Shown: positions 33,210-44,730, numbered from the stretch's first letter. The stretch is 64,000 nt of DNA from Symsagittifera roscoffensis (GCF_963678635.1 NC_087065.1:13804743-13868742), one strand, 5' to 3'. Notes: generated by a model from the letters alone, not told the origin. Made by a program: numbers and translations.

Positions 33210-35043
33210 TTATGTCTGGCAAGGATTTCTGAACCCAGTTGTGTTGTTGTTGTTCTTGTTTGCAAACGGAATTGGGCTAAAACATCCAAATAAATCGTAC
33301 AAAATATCCTGTTCTAGGAATTGATCGGCCATGTTTGGAAAGTAAATACTTCTGTGATTACTTTCAGTATTTTCTGAAGATGTCTGATTTTGAACGTTTG
33401 AGCTTCCAGATTTCAAGTGTTCGGAAAGTTCGATGAAGGTCAGTTTCAACGTTTCATCATCGCCATGCCATTTTCCATTCATTAAGTACTCCCAGCCTGC
33501 TGAAGGTGGCAAAATATCATTACAACTGTTTTGAGAACAGTTTCTCAAGTAACTCGAATTGTCATGACTGTTTAAACTATTTCCAGCAAACCAAGTTCCA
33601 TTTTCTGATTTGTACAGATAGGTACTGGATTTTATGGCATGCTGGTACACTATCAAATAGTGTATAACGTTACCTGGTATTCTGTTATACTGGCCTAGAA
33701 ATGTTTTCGACCTCCATGTTGAAGCATGGCTTAGGCTAGATAGAAAAACAATTTCTCCTTTGTTCGGATTTGAGTTAGCTACTTCTGATTTTTTCCCGAT
33801 CGGAACTAGTTCAACTTCGGCAGTTGCATTTTTGTTTTGATTCTCACCGCAAAACTTCCATCCACTTTCGGGTGGCGTAATACTGTTCAATTTTGTCAAG
33901 TTTCGTAATATAGATGTGTCGCCGTCTATTATCCAAAAGCCATTCTCGCCTCTCGAAACTTTGCATTTATCTTCACCCTTATAGACTAGAGAATTAATGC
34001 TTGAATTCTGAACATCAATGACGTAAAGCCCAAATTTTTTTTCCGGGTAAGATTTGGAGCTGAACTGTCAACTTTTATCAAAGCATAACAGCTCGAAACT
34101 ACCGGGCAAATAGATAATGATAAACGCATTTTGGAAGTTTTCGGCTGAATCAGAAACTCGAAGCAATTTTTCTTCAAAATCAATTCAGATTTGTTCATGT
34201 CTTCAAGCTTCAAAAGCGGTTGAACAAATACCGAATTAAGTTCTTTCCAAATTTCAACTTCAACTAAATTTGATTTTTTAGCTACAAAGACTCCGCTTTC
34301 ACCCAAAACTCGGCCTAATTTTAAAGTTGTGCAGTTTTCCAGACCTTCAGGTACTGAGTTCGCTAAAATATCTATTGAAATCTGAGTTTGAGATCTGAAA
34401 AGTTTTGACCTAAAATCTGTGAGTCTTTGTCCTTGTGAGATGTATTTGTATGTCGATTTGTTTATTTCGGCAACGTATTTTGACAGTTTTCTTTCCAAGA
34501 TTTTTTGAGAGCCAAAAATACCATTGCTGACTGATTGACAGAGCTGATGTACAGCGAGTAATTCTCTCTCAATAGCGTTTGACACTCTATTCTGATTTTC
34601 AAAATCGAGAATTTCGAAAGGGTCGATAAATTGAGAATCATTTTTCCTGGAGTTTAGACATATTTGGGCAAAAATTCTGACTTTTATTGCCAATATTGAA
34701 TCTTCAACTGTTTGTAACGAACTTCTTTGCTTCGTCGAATCAATCAAAAGTTTGTGAGAGTCTTTGTAAATTTTGTTCAGAGCCTCTTGCGCTTCCATAT
34801 GCATGTTTTGATCAATCAGTTGCAGAAAAACTGTCATGTAATTTAAAACTAAAGACTTATCCGTAATTTCGTTTTCTTGAACACCATTGATGGTTTTGAG
34901 ACATTGAATGTGGAAATTAATTCTCTCCAGTAGTGTGAAAGCTTCCATGCCTGTTATAACGTGTAGAGGTCCAAAAACATCCCAAAGAAACTCATAGATA
35001 GCTATTTGGGTGAAAACTGGTACCTTGAAACTTCTGTCCACTC
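33210..35043 (-). CDS. Large terminal exon of an unrecognised protein with Trp/PPxxGW modules (one frameshift)
   Basis: On the minus strand an acceptor TTTTTTAG precedes 35043. An open frame of about 351 codons follows, reading VDRSFKVPVFTQIAIYEFLW near its start. It is helical and leucine-rich at first, then beta-like with Cys pairs and sequons (NCT, NLT), suggesting an extracellular or secretory-pathway protein. At about 34037..34045 a run of eight A shifts the frame; the next frame carries on without loss as VIDVQNSSINSLVYKG and then a 229-codon stretch. Two modules are seen: one with NGFWIIDGD then TPPESGWKFC, and one with LIVYQHAIKSST, NGTWFAGNS, then LPPSAGWEYLMNGKWHGDDE. The stop after NPCQT is followed by AATAAA at about 33176. 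A sequencing indel in the A-run or recent gene death could explain the break. Upstream exons lie to the right and were not found. I do not recognise the family. Confidence 0.65.
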
Positions 35044-35049
35044 CTAAAA
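35044..35049 (-). promoter_or_regulatory. 3' splice acceptor (TTTTTTAG)
   Basis: A pyrimidine-rich tract AATTGTTTTTTAG on the minus strand ends exactly where the long frame of the 33-35 kb exon opens. The first in-frame codons after it contain no ATG, so this is an internal boundary and not a gene start. Confidence 0.6.
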
Positions 35050-35282
35050 AACAATTAAAATGAAGATATAATAGATATCAAATTTAACTTTACAAAATTT
35101 AACAAAAATGGATCATGGGCCATTTTTATTGAGCTCGGGCCATTAATACTTTTCAGATAATATAAACAGAAAAATGCCTTCAAAAACGGCTAGTACTACA
35201 TGTGAATACTACATGTGATACTTTCGCCAGTAAAAAATAGTCAAACAAAATAGTCTGCCTCACTCAAACTTGTAGGAGGGAA

Positions 35283-35731
35283 CAAGACTGCTCGTATATC
35301 ATGACAAAGCCTAAAATAATCCGACTGCCCTTTAATTAGTTTTTGATATGAGAAAATAGTGGAAAACTATGAATTTTTGGCAATATCGAAGATCATGTGT
35401 AAAAATAATAGTGTTACAAAACAAATACGACCAATTAGCTAGCCTCAATTCAAATTGGAGTGATGTTTTTGTGCGTGATAGTTCGCCACACATTATGAAT
35501 GAAATGCTCAATGCGCGCATAAATAAGTCCAGCTATTTTGAAACTTCAAGAACTTTGCAAAAAATGGTCGAAATTATACTAATTTTTTACATTATAATTC
35601 AAGCAGTCAATATATTCAACAGGGTATGAAACTTTTTTAATTAAAAATTAATAATTCGATCGCCAAAAATTGAGAGAAAAAACCACACCAAGAATGAATA
35701 ATACATTTTCTTCGAAAATCTGAGGAATCAA
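35283..35731 (-). mobile_element. Family A2 copy, minus strand
   Basis: The 3' end (CAAGACTGCTCG read on the plus strand) is at 35283, the A2-specific CAATTAGCTAGCCTCAATT at about 35433, and CCACACCAAGAATGAATAATA followed by TTCTTCGAAAATCTGAGGAA at the 5' end. It lies about 240 bp upstream of the splice acceptor at 35044, inside the presumed intron of the GW-module gene. Confidence 0.65.
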
Positions 35732-36058
35732 TTTCCACTTATGCGTTATTAGCGCAAAATTCAGCGCTTGTGGATTGTCCCAAATTGGCAATCTTTACAC
35801 GCCCATAACGTTACCAAAAAAATTACAGACATAAAATTTGCTTAAGCTGAACTTTTTAAATTGAGAGCAAGACAGCAATACTTTCATACTTTTTGAGTGA
35901 TATGAAAAATTCCGACGTCATGGCTATTTAAAAAACCGAAACTTGTCTAGAGAAAAAGAAATCACCCCGAAAACAAATATACCGTCACTTTCACCAAAAA
36001 TCCAAGCAATAAAATGACTCATGTCACGGCGAAGCCCTGACTCATCTGACTGGTTTAA
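35732..36058 (-). mobile_element. Family A fragments adjoining the A2 copy
   Basis: 35732..36005 carries A1 sequence (TTATGCGTTATTAGCGC, GGATTGTCCCAAATTGGCAATC, ATACCGTCACTTTCACC) and ends at a degraded 5' terminus. Directly after it (36015..36055) a further 3' terminus with GGCGAAGCCCTGA begins. This is a decayed head-to-tail array. Confidence 0.6.
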
Positions 36059-36059
36059 C

Positions 36060-36936
36060 GATTTGTAACAGATGTTGAAGCATCAAAAAAATGATCAAAA
36101 TTTCCAAAAAAATGCAAAAAAAAATTGATTTTTTTTCGGTACAATAAAATTTTTCACTGTCTAGTAACGCATTCAAACAAGAAATACTTGCCTCAAATCA
36201 ACCGTGCGCAGGCGAAACATCGTAGCATTTATGAACAGTGACAATTCCAAGCACGCGATAATTAGTAGCGAGCTCGATTGATCATTGGATGATTAACTTG
36301 AACGGTGCAATTTGAGCGACGATTTTTAAGGTGGTTTGTTGGAGTTAAAAACCGAAGAGAGGCAAATAACAAGATGAGACACCCAATTTGAATTGAATAC
36401 CAATTGAAATGAACTAACATGTTCAATAACGGTAATTAGACATCATCAGCCCTTTAACATTTTTGTTTTTATTTTCATTCGCTTTAATCAAATCACACAT
36501 TTAATACCTCGATTTTTACCCTTACCTATTCCAATATTCCCTTCGTTTTTGACATCACCGAGCACGGCAAAAAACAAATTAAGCACGTGAATGACCATAA
36601 AAAATTGACGAATAAATCTAGCTGAAGATGCGTAAAAAACAGTAAAGCTGCTATTACCACCCTTCAAGACAAAATCATCCAAGTTACTATACAAGATAGT
36701 GTGAAAAAATTTCCATACGAGGAAGAAGTGAGTGCAAATTTTAAGCACGTGACAGAACTTAATTTTGAAACTTGAACGTTTAAAAGCGTGAGTGGTTGGT
36801 GAGCGTTTTTGTGGGATGAACTGGAGGACCCCTAAGAAAACGAAAACATTACATTATTCAAAAAGCTTTTGGAAAGCTATTAATTTTTTGGGGGCTAAAC
36901 AATGTTTTGTCGACTAGCCGTAAACCTTTATAATAA
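36060..36936. other. No recognised gene
   Basis: A minus-strand frame of 86 codons at 36488..36748 is hydrophobic and aromatic-rich, but I find no splice sites or domain for it. The right part may contain the degraded start of the MULE that follows. Confidence 0.35.
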
Positions 36937-38003
36937 AACGTGCTATTAAACAGAGAGGAGAAGCAAGCTTGGAGACCCCGCGGCATTATACGCCGAGAAC
37001 GCTGGGAAGATTATTACAAAATCTGTCTCCACTCGATCAAAGATATTGCTGCGCCTGTCTTGTTCTCTCAGACATTTAGGAGAGATAGTTTTTGCTTTTT
37101 GCTTCCGGACCCAACGATAATGATCAAAAGCTGATTTTCGCAACCAACTAAAATCTTGGGATCAAACAAGAAAGACGTGCGGGTTAAACACTATTTCACA
37201 GCTGATATAACTTTCAAATCATGTCTAGCTTTACTTCAAAAAAATTATTTACTATCCATGCTGTTGTGAATGATCAAACAGCTCCCCTAGCCTTTTTCCT
37301 TATGCTTACACTCGGGCTTTCAGACAGCTAAGAAGTATTAGGCTCGGAATTAAACCTTCTCGAATAATGGTAGATTTTGTAAACCTTTCAATTAATGCTT
37401 TCCAAAATGTTTTCAGCGGCGTCACTATCAACGGTTGTTTTTTTCATTTCGCACATGCAATTTGGCCCAAAGTTTAGATGCTTAGATTGGCACCTTCACA
37501 TAGACAAAAATAATCACGCACAATCCAGTTATCGTTGGTCACTCTAGCTCTCAGCCCAGAGCTTGATTTTGAAACTGGTATCACTGCCTTGTGCAGTGAA
37601 ACACGAATCTCTTTATCGGTTTTTGTGAATAACTCCGAGACCTGCATTGGAAAAAACAATTTGAAACCAGATGAACAGTTTCCCATTAACCTGTACAATC
37701 ACTTCCAGACTGTTAGAATTGTGAAACAAAAGACCAACAAATCAGTTGGAAGCTGCAACAGGGCATTCCAATAATAATCGGTTGTGCCCATCCCACAATT
37801 CATAAGTTTAATCAAATCGTCAGGAAAGAACAAAGCAAATTGGAAAATGAGCTTGCCCTCATTGCCGATTCTGAAAGTGCTATCAATGTGGCGAAAAATA
37901 AAAAATATCAATCCCAAATGAAGGAGCTGCTAAACAACTCCAAGAGTAAAAGTTTTTTAGATTTTTTGAAAGCCTTACTTTCTTTTTGGATTTTTAAATT
38001 CTA
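36937..38003 (+). pseudogene. MULE-type transposase pseudogene 2
   Basis: Pieces in different frames follow the MULE transposase order. RDSFCFLLPDPTIMIKS lies near 37080. Next, HYFTADITFKSC near 37190 carries the first catalytic Asp (family DGTFK). FTIHAVVNDQTAPLAFFLM is near 37245, and RIMVDFVNLSINAFQNVF near 37360 carries the second Asp, with Val where the family has Glu. The signature GCFFHFAHAIWPKV is near 37435. TNKSVGSCNRAFQ (family TNNSVEGWNRAFQ) is near 37740, and the C-terminal AHPTIHKFNQIVRKEQSKLE reaches TAA at 38003. TGA near 37132 and TAG near 37476 are in-frame stops, and at least three frameshifts occur. It belongs to a different lineage from pseudogenes 1 and 3. No terminal repeats were identified. 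Confidence 0.8.
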
Positions 38004-38109
38004 ATTCAAATCTTTCATCTCCCTTCTGTGATCTGATCAAATGTTTTTGCCGCTACCAATTGGGAATTGTCGCCCGGTAGAAAAAGTCGTTTGCAACGAC
38101 TTGTAGCCG

Positions 38110-38350
38110 TGATCAATTCAAAAAATAATTCCCGCGCTAATTGTCTCAAATTTGCCAAATTGAAAGTCTTTAAACCCCAAAACTTTTCGAGTTCAACCAC
38201 AAAAAATTATCTTTTCTTTAATTTGAGCTCACGGCATAACTGGTTTTCAGATATATTTTATGACTCAGTTAAAAAAAAATAGTTAAAAGGCCAAAAATGG
38301 TCTGTAAAAAACACCTTGAGCACAAAAACTCTGTCAATTTCTTCGAGCTT
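38110..38350 (-). mobile_element. Degraded family A fragment
   Basis: It matches the 5' half of family A on the minus strand: GCGCTAATTGTCTCAAATTTG, GTCTTTAAACCCC, GAGCTCACGGCATAAC, GGTCTGTAAAAAACACC and GAGCACAAAAACTCTGTCAATTTC. The terminal motif is decayed to TTCGAGCTTTGG. Confidence 0.55.
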
Positions 38351-38388
38351 TGGATCCTTTACAGAAGTATACACTTTGCGTCTGGTTA

Positions 38389-38667
38389 CCTACGGGCCGG
38401 ATATAGGGGGGACGTGACGGGGACGGGGAACGACCCCTTCCTTAGAATTTCGACCCCCTCTCCAACCAAAAGTTCCCCTTTTGGTATTATTTTATGATAT
38501 CCAAATTCGGCCGATCGACTTTAGAACCTTTTAAAAACATTTTGGCGCACTAGTTTTTAAGGGGATGGCACGCCAGAATAAGTGCAATTCTTGAGTTTTT
38601 TAAAAGTTTAGGGTCTTTTTAATATTCTGAGTGCGCCCCTATTCGACAAAATCCTAGATCCAATCTT
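38389..38667 (-). mobile_element. Degraded family B copy
   Basis: The left end ACGGGCCGGATATAGGGG and right end AAATCCTAGATCCAATC are altered terminal repeats in minus orientation. Between them CCCCTTTTGGTATTATTTTATGAT and TTTTAAAAACATTTTGGCGC match family segments. The terminal CAGGGG is lost at both ends. Confidence 0.55.
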
Positions 38668-39461
38668 GTTACTTAGTGAAGAAGACAAATAGCGTGCCTC
38701 TATTTAATTTGGAAAGATTTTGCTTTGCGGTTTGATCTTTATTTAGAGGAAGAACATTGCGCGTTAAATATATTAAATTGGTCAAACTTCCAACTTTCAA
38801 ACCCTTTTTTTGAGAATAAATCTTTTTAATAATCTTTATATAAAAAATCGCACGTGAAATATCATTTTGATTTCGGAACATCGAAGCATTGCCGGTTTTG
38901 TTATCAATTTTTATCATTGCTATATTTTTCTTCTCGGTGCAAGCATTCAATTAAAAATTTCTTCACAAAAAAAAGCAAATTATGTTAAAGTAAGAGTAGA
39001 TTAAAACTGGAACTCAATAACTACCTCATTGATGCCAGTCTAGTCCATGACTAGTCTGAAAAACGGATTCATGCCGCCACTCTCTAGTTTTTCTCAATAT
39101 TGCAGTTTAAATCACAATCATTGAGATTTCTTCTCTCCCTGCTCTCAAAGATCCCTTGAATCCGACCAAAAAAAACACGATCTGCCATATGGCAGGGATA
39201 GTTCCTTCCCCTGGTTTTGTGACGTTGATAGAAGAAAAACTTTGATAGGAACTATTGCTATTTTCCTTTAAATGTATTGGTAGACTCTCGGTAGCAACCG
39301 AACATAACCATGATTCTATATGCAGTAGCTGAACATCGAAAAAGACATATGAAACAGAAAACCGGCGGGTTAACCCTATCAAAAATTGCGTACATTTTTG
39401 AAGAGATTTCTAATGAAAAATTTTTGTCGCACAAATTTCATTCAAAATTTTTAATAAAAAC

Positions 39462-39659
39462 ATTGAACCCCCATAACTTTTTGAAAATAAACTACAGGTA
39501 ATATATATTTTCAAATTTAAGCTCAGGACAACAATAATTTTTGAATGATAAAAGAAATTTTGTCGAAAATGGCTTGTTGAAAAGTCGAAATTTGTCTGAA
39601 GAAAAATCCACCCGAGCACAAATATTCCGTAACTTTCGTTACGAAAGTCGGAGCAACAA
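39462..39659 (-). mobile_element. Family A 5'-end fragment beside the LTR element
   Basis: The minus-strand 5' terminus TTGCTCCGACTTTCGTAACG (39655 downward) is well conserved, then AATATTTGTGCTCGGGTGG, GACAAATTTCGACTTTTC and GTCCTGAGCTTAAATTTG; the rest is missing. It ends 27 bp before the 5' LTR. Confidence 0.7.
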
Positions 39660-39685
39660 AACCGCCCATGTTGAATGAACATAGT

Positions 39686-39961
39686 TGTGGTGGTAGTGAG
39701 TAGACCACCTAAAATAGAGGACGTTATACCATATTATTATAAACGTTAGAGATCATTTGAATAACACTAATTAAAGACCTGTCAATCGTGTCGATTGTTC
39801 TAACAGCTTGATGGTGCTAAAAACTAAGACTCACTCTTCGTTAGCTATTGCAAGATTATAGTTATCATCTATTCATTAATCCGTATCTACTTTCTAAACT
39901 TTACTATTAATTCAACTATATTATTAGTCTAGTTTTCAGATAAGTTCTAGGGATTATCACA
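39686..39961 (+). repeat. 5' LTR
   Basis: It is 276 bp, starts TGTGGTGGTAGTGAG and ends GGGATTATCACA, with the canonical TG...CA. The promoter should lie here, but I see no clear TATA box; TATTATTATAAACG near 39733 is the nearest AT-rich candidate. Confidence 0.95.
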
Positions 39962-41208
39962 TGGCGCAGCCAGCAGTTTCTTCTTCTGAAGTTGAAGGAA
40001 CTGCTAGGAGTCCCTTCATTCTGGGGTAAACCGTCAGCCGAACCTCGGTATCCTTGGGAGGTGTGGATAGGCAAATTTTTCCTCACAGTATCACTCAAGG
40101 AAAATTGAGACCCAAATATCCTATTTACAGAACCGGCAGCGGTACACGACGACTACCACCAAGACCTGAACTGATTCCAAATTCAGAAACAACGGAAGAA
40201 GCGGATAGCAGAACCGCAAGAAACGAAGCGGCACCCAGAAAAACAAACGAAGCGAACGAAGAACGAAGAAAGAAGGGACCCAAAATAAGTCCAAATGTAT
40301 ACTATCACGAAGCAGATGCAAAGATCAGTCGAGGTTATTCTTCGCCTTAGGAAACGAAGGGAAGAAAAGATTCCTCCAACAACATGCACATGTCAACCTA
40401 AACACAGTAAAATTCAAATTTTTTCACAACGCTTGCGAACTACTATTCAAATGTGAAAAGAGTTATGTCATCGAAAGGATGCAAATCTACAACGCATCAC
40501 ACGGGGACAGGGAAAGCCTCGAATCATTTTATCTTCGCCTAGCAGGACAAGCTTCAAAATGTGGATGGACAGAAGACATAGAAAAAGAAGTCATCCGCGA
40601 CATATTTATTGCAAAAATGAGATTCTCTGACATACAAAGAGAAATTTGCATTAGACCAGGAGCCACAGTAGATGATACCCTCAAATCGGCATTGCTTCAG
40701 GAGAAGGGATACGTGACAACAAACACTCTCCAAAAGCAGAACCCATCTACAACGAGCAATTCAGCGAACTTCACAAACTCATCCAACCAGTTTCGGGTTA
40801 AACAATAACCACTGATGTCCATCCAATCGAAGAACAATGTCCAAAACAGAATGAACAGAGCGCTAGGGAAAGGAAATTTTAAATCCAAAAACCAGCAAGA
40901 CCAGTCAAACACTCAATCTAAACCATGTTATTTCTGTGGGAAAAGATTCACACCTGAACACAAATCTAAATGCCAAGCCAGAGGAGCAACATGTAGAATT
41001 TGTGCAAAAAAAAGGACATTTTGCGAAATGCTGCAACAGTAATCAAGTTGCCAATGTCGAACAACCAGAACCGGACGAAGAAGAGGACTGCAACTTCATA
41101 GTATCAGACACTGAAGAGAACTACTCAGTCCTAAAAATCTCGGACATCATTACAAACGGAAGCAGTCAAGAATCTAGAAGTAATCAACTTCGCAACCGGG
41201 AAAACTAA
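39961..41208 (+). pseudogene. gag remnant with nucleocapsid zinc knuckle
   Basis: It would encode the structural Gag polyprotein. From the ATG overlapping the primer site, a short frame reaches a TAA at 40027 caused by an apparent single-base insertion, after which the Gag-like frame continues (for example EPRYPWEVWIGKFF). A second well-kept part, 40479..40805, holds the matrix/capsid-like segment SLESFYLRLAGQASKCGW. The nucleocapsid follows at about 40924..41040: CYFCGK then a His-Cys pair, and CRICAKKGHFAKCC of the CCHC type. A frameshift at a run of A near 41010 splits it. The acidic stretch EPDEEED follows. Confidence 0.8.
39962..39976 (+). other. Primer binding site
   Basis: TGGCGCAGCCAGCAG begins at the first base after the LTR. 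The leading TGG pairs with the CCA end of a tRNA as usual; I cannot name the tRNA with certainty. An ATG (39961..39963) overlaps the LTR/PBS border and starts the gag frame. Confidence 0.75.
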
Positions 41209-41214
41209 GTGTCT

Positions 41215-41520
41215 AAGAACAACGCTAAAAACAAAAGGTTCGCTATTTAGCGCCACTATTGACACACTGGAAGTCCAGCATCATTTGTAAACAAGAGCAC
41301 AGCAGAAACATCTGTTACAGAAAGATCCCAACGCAAAGATTATATCACTAGATAAGAATCCGTTATCCACAACGTACGTCGATTACAACCATAAACCGAT
41401 AAAACTCTTCAGAATACTAGAATTCGATATCTACTCAAATGGATGGAAACTACACGGAGCAAAATTTTTAATATCCGAGAACAGAACTAGATGTCTATTA
41501 GGTTTAGACATCCAACCATA
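41215..41520 (+). pseudogene. Retroviral-type aspartic protease remnant
   Basis: The active-site region lies at 41255..41300: ATTGAC then, after a 2-bp slip, a GSPASFVNKS-like frame, so the Asp-Thr-Gly motif is interrupted by a frameshift. The C-terminal conserved turn reads CLLGLDIQP near 41495 before a TAA. The fold's second half is in a single frame from about 41330. Confidence 0.65.
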
Positions 41521-41659
41521 ACTGGGGATAGTAACAACTCAAATCAAACCGCCCAAAAATTCAGCAAATACAATTTCAGAAGAGCAAGAAAATGAATCAG
41601 CCGAATCGATTTTCTGGAGGAATAAATTCATTAAGAAATACAATGATGTATTCAATAGA

Positions 41660-42310
41660 TTGGGGCGCTCAAAAAAGAATCACAAGGTATTCACTTCATT
41701 CAAATCACCATTGATTCCAATTCAGGAAAAGGGCAGAAGAGTACCAATCCGTTTTCAAACCAAAGTGGGAGCAGAAATTAAATAACTCATAAGAGAAGGC
41801 CACTTAGTAAAACTTGATAAATGCACAAGTGATCATTTCGTAGCTCCTGTAGTCATAACAGCAAAAAAGGACGGCACAGTGAAATTAGCAATGGACGCAA
41901 AACCAATGAATTCACAGATTTACAAAAACAAGTTTCAGATGCAAAATCTACTAGAACTCCTCTACTCAGCAGCTCAAATAATCACAGCCAAGACAGAGGG
42001 CACGGTCTGGTTTACGTCTCTAGATCTAAAGTACGCATTTAGCCAACTCCCGTCAGACGAATCCGTGAGCAAACACTGTAACTTCAGTATCGTATGCGGG
42101 GAATTCACCGGAACGTACAGATTCAAAACCGACTAACAGACATGCCAAAGGAAATTCAGAAGGCAATGGACGACCCAATCCAAGGAGTTTAAGGAGTTTT
42201 CTGTTTTTTAGATGATATCCTAATAGTATCAAAAGTTCCGTCAAGATTAGACAAAGAAGGATTTGCACTAAAACTCAGCAAATGTGAATTTTCAGAAACC
42301 AAATTAATCT
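41660..42310 (+). pseudogene. Reverse transcriptase remnant (Ty3/gypsy)
   Basis: It would copy element RNA into cDNA. The frame shows PIRFQTKVGAEI (TAA), REGHLVKLDKC, APVVITAKKDGTVKLAMDAK, and motif A as FTSLDLKYAFSQLP near 42011. The catalytic box FLDDILIVS (YxDD with Phe) is at about 42208. Breaks: TAA near 41783, a shift near 42125, a TAA near 42188, and a deletion after the LDD box, since the usual helix between it and KLSKCEF is largely missing. Confidence 0.85.
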
Positions 42311-42339
42311 GGCTCGGATTTGAGATAGATGAGACAGGA

Positions 42340-43128
42340 GTGAGAACGAAACACTCGAAGATAGAAGCAGTAATGGCACTACAACCGCCAAAATCTCTGA
42401 AACAACTGAGATCATTCATGGGCATAATAAATCACATTTCCAGATTCATATCCAACCTCCAAAAACACACCGAACCACTCCGACCATCACTGAAGGCGGA
42501 TAACAAAAAAACTCAATTCGAGTGAAGAAGCAAACAATGCATTCCAAAAGACCCTTGAACTAATCGCTAATATAACAAAAATGCACCATTATGATGCCAC
42601 CAAACAATGCAGGATCAAGTGTGACGCCAGTCACAGAGGATTGGGGGCTGCATAGAGCAAGAGTTGGAACCAGACAAATGGGTACCAATCGCATTCACAT
42701 CAAGATTTTTGAATGCAGCTGAACAAAAGTACAGAAATAACGAAATCGAACTACTGGCGGTGGTATGGTCATGTGAATTCTTTAGAAATTACTTATTGGG
42801 GAACCAATTCCAAATATAAACCGACCACAAGGCCATAGTCACAGCATTAACAGAAAATCGGGGCAACAAAACATATCAATCCAGACTGACCAGATGGGCA
42901 GACAGAATGCTACCATTCGAATACACAATTTCTCAAATCGCAGGAGCTAAAAAAGGAATGGCAGATTACTTATCAAGAAGTCCTAAATTTGAGGCACCAC
43001 CTACATCAAAATACGATGAACAGTTTGTAGTTGAAGCCATCGAAAACTTTGAAGAGGCATGCAGGGTGATCAACACTCAAGCGCCGACCAAAGAAATCCA
43101 AAAAATTCAATTAGTCAGGGTCCATCTA
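42340..43128 (+). pseudogene. RNase H domain and connection remnant
   Basis: After KIEAVMALQPPKSLKQLRSF and INHISRFISNLQK (the connection typical of gypsy), RNase H shows CDASHRGLGA near 42620, SRFLNAAEQKYRNNEIELLA near 42705, and TDHKAIVTAL near 42820, preceded by a TAA that breaks QI-TDH. It continues into 42907..43128 (RMLPFEYTISQIAGAKK, MADYLSRSP). Several frameshifts. Confidence 0.85.
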
Positions 43129-43778
43129 TAGAAAAAGAGGATAAATTCAAAGAAGTTCATACTAAATGGGAAGGGGATCGAAGGAAAACACCCAGTTTCC
43201 AAAACATCGCAAGGGGGCGACGATAATTCGTACAAAAAATTTATCCAATCAGATCTTCGATGCAGAACCGCCAAAACTGATAAAACATCCGATACGGAAG
43301 GAACAAATTATAACCAACTAGGATTAGATATGCAAATGTTCACACATCCGCAAGAGGGCGCATCGTCATGCGGAACTGACACTAACCAATCAGATCAATT
43401 TATGCAAATTCACATCCTTCAAGTAAAGATCGGAAATCTACGCGGCAAAATCACCAAGCAATCAAAAGAAGATATGCATATGCACAATCACCACGAGAGG
43501 TCGGAAATTCATGCGGTGAAATTTAAAACCAATCAGATTCGTTAAATTTTAATTTATTCAAAACATCGTCAAATCTAACCAGTTCACCACGAGAGGGCGT
43601 CGTAACAAAATCCTACCAATCAGAGGCAGCGGAGTTATATTCAGCCAAAAATATACAGAAATCATTGTCTCCGACTTTAAACTTAAACCTCATCAACTCA
43701 AATAAAATCAAAATCAATTCAACAATACATAATTTTGAGAGAAAAATGAGTAAATTTAATCTACCATCTATAAAATAA
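43129..43778 (+). repeat. RNase H-integrase spacer with four degenerate repeats
   Basis: Between RNase H and integrase lie about 650 bp without recognisable pol coding. A motif combining CRAGRGGGCG and, 30-55 bp later, CCAATCAGA occurs four times: about 43207..43250, 43350..43397, 43492..43535 and 43590..43622. The fourth is tighter. Their role is unknown; they may derive from an inserted or regulatory sequence. Confidence 0.6.
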
Positions 43779-44730
43779 ATGAAAAACCCGATCGGTGAAA
43801 GAAACAGAATAGAAACAAGACAGACAGTGAAGACGATAACCGAGAGCAGGAAAAAGATCACTATCACAAACAGAAACAAGACAAATTACGCTCGAACGCT
43901 TGCAAACTTCAGAACGAACAGACTGAAGAGGACAGTGAGGGTCAACATGATAGCAGACAAAGTTGAAAAGAAGAAAACACAAGAAGCTCCAGTGAACACA
44001 CATAAGAAATCCTTCACCACAGGCCTTCGTAAAATACTCGACGCGGACCTATTGGGGGAGCTCACGACAGAAGACAGCCAGTTAGGACAACTAAGAAAAC
44101 ACATCTTAGCGAAGGATAGAGAAGGATTCTTGAGACTGGGTAGCTACATGGCAAACTTTTTGGACGACGCCTCAGTAATCAACGACTGCATCATTATTGA
44201 CAATAGAGTGGCAATCCCAAAATGTCTGAGGAAATCAGTAATGGCCCGATTGCATAGAACACACCCAGGACAGGAGGCAATGGTGGACGCGGCACAATAT
44301 CTGTGGTGGCCGAAAATGCATAGGGAGATCATTGACTTATGCCAATCCTGCAGATCATGTTCAGCGTATAGTTAGAATCTTAAAACGTCAAAAATATTCA
44401 ATTCGGCAGAACCTTTACCAGAATTATCAGAGGTGAACAAGGAATTACAAATAGACCTTGCTGGGCCAATGTTTGACTCTAAGGGAAAGAAACTATTTTT
44501 GACCGGTTTTCGAAATACCCATCTGGCATGATCACCAGGAAGCCAGGGAGCAAAAAAATACTCAAATTCTTAAAAAACTACATACACCAACATAGCATAC
44601 CAAAGAATTTAAGGACAGATCAATATTCGGGATTTAAAATGCAAAACTAGCAGAATTTTGTAAATCGAAGGGAATAAATCAAATCTTTTGTCCAGTAGGA
44701 GACCACCGGGGGTGTGGATTAGTAGAAAAG
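43779..44730 (+). pseudogene. Integrase zinc-binding and catalytic-core remnant
   Basis: 43779..44372 is open and ends with the H2C2 zinc-binding domain: LHRTHPGQEAM, LWWPKMHREI and CQSCRSC. After a TAG, the catalytic core is split among frames: QIDLAGPMFD near 44447 (first Asp), LRTDQYSGFKM near 44612 (second Asp), and CGLVEKM near 44715 (the Glu). A large part of the core between the first and second Asp is deleted or frameshifted, so it cannot be active. Confidence 0.82.

Noticed and set aside
40054-40350. 98-codon plus-strand frame in gag as an independent gene
   Set aside because: It begins at TTG and is the off-frame continuation after an early gag stop; the Gag-like residues lie in another frame over the same bases.
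40121-40389. Minus-strand frames in the gag region
   Set aside because: They are shadows of the AG-rich plus-strand gag sequence, repetitive in Leu/Phe/Val with no recognisable motif.
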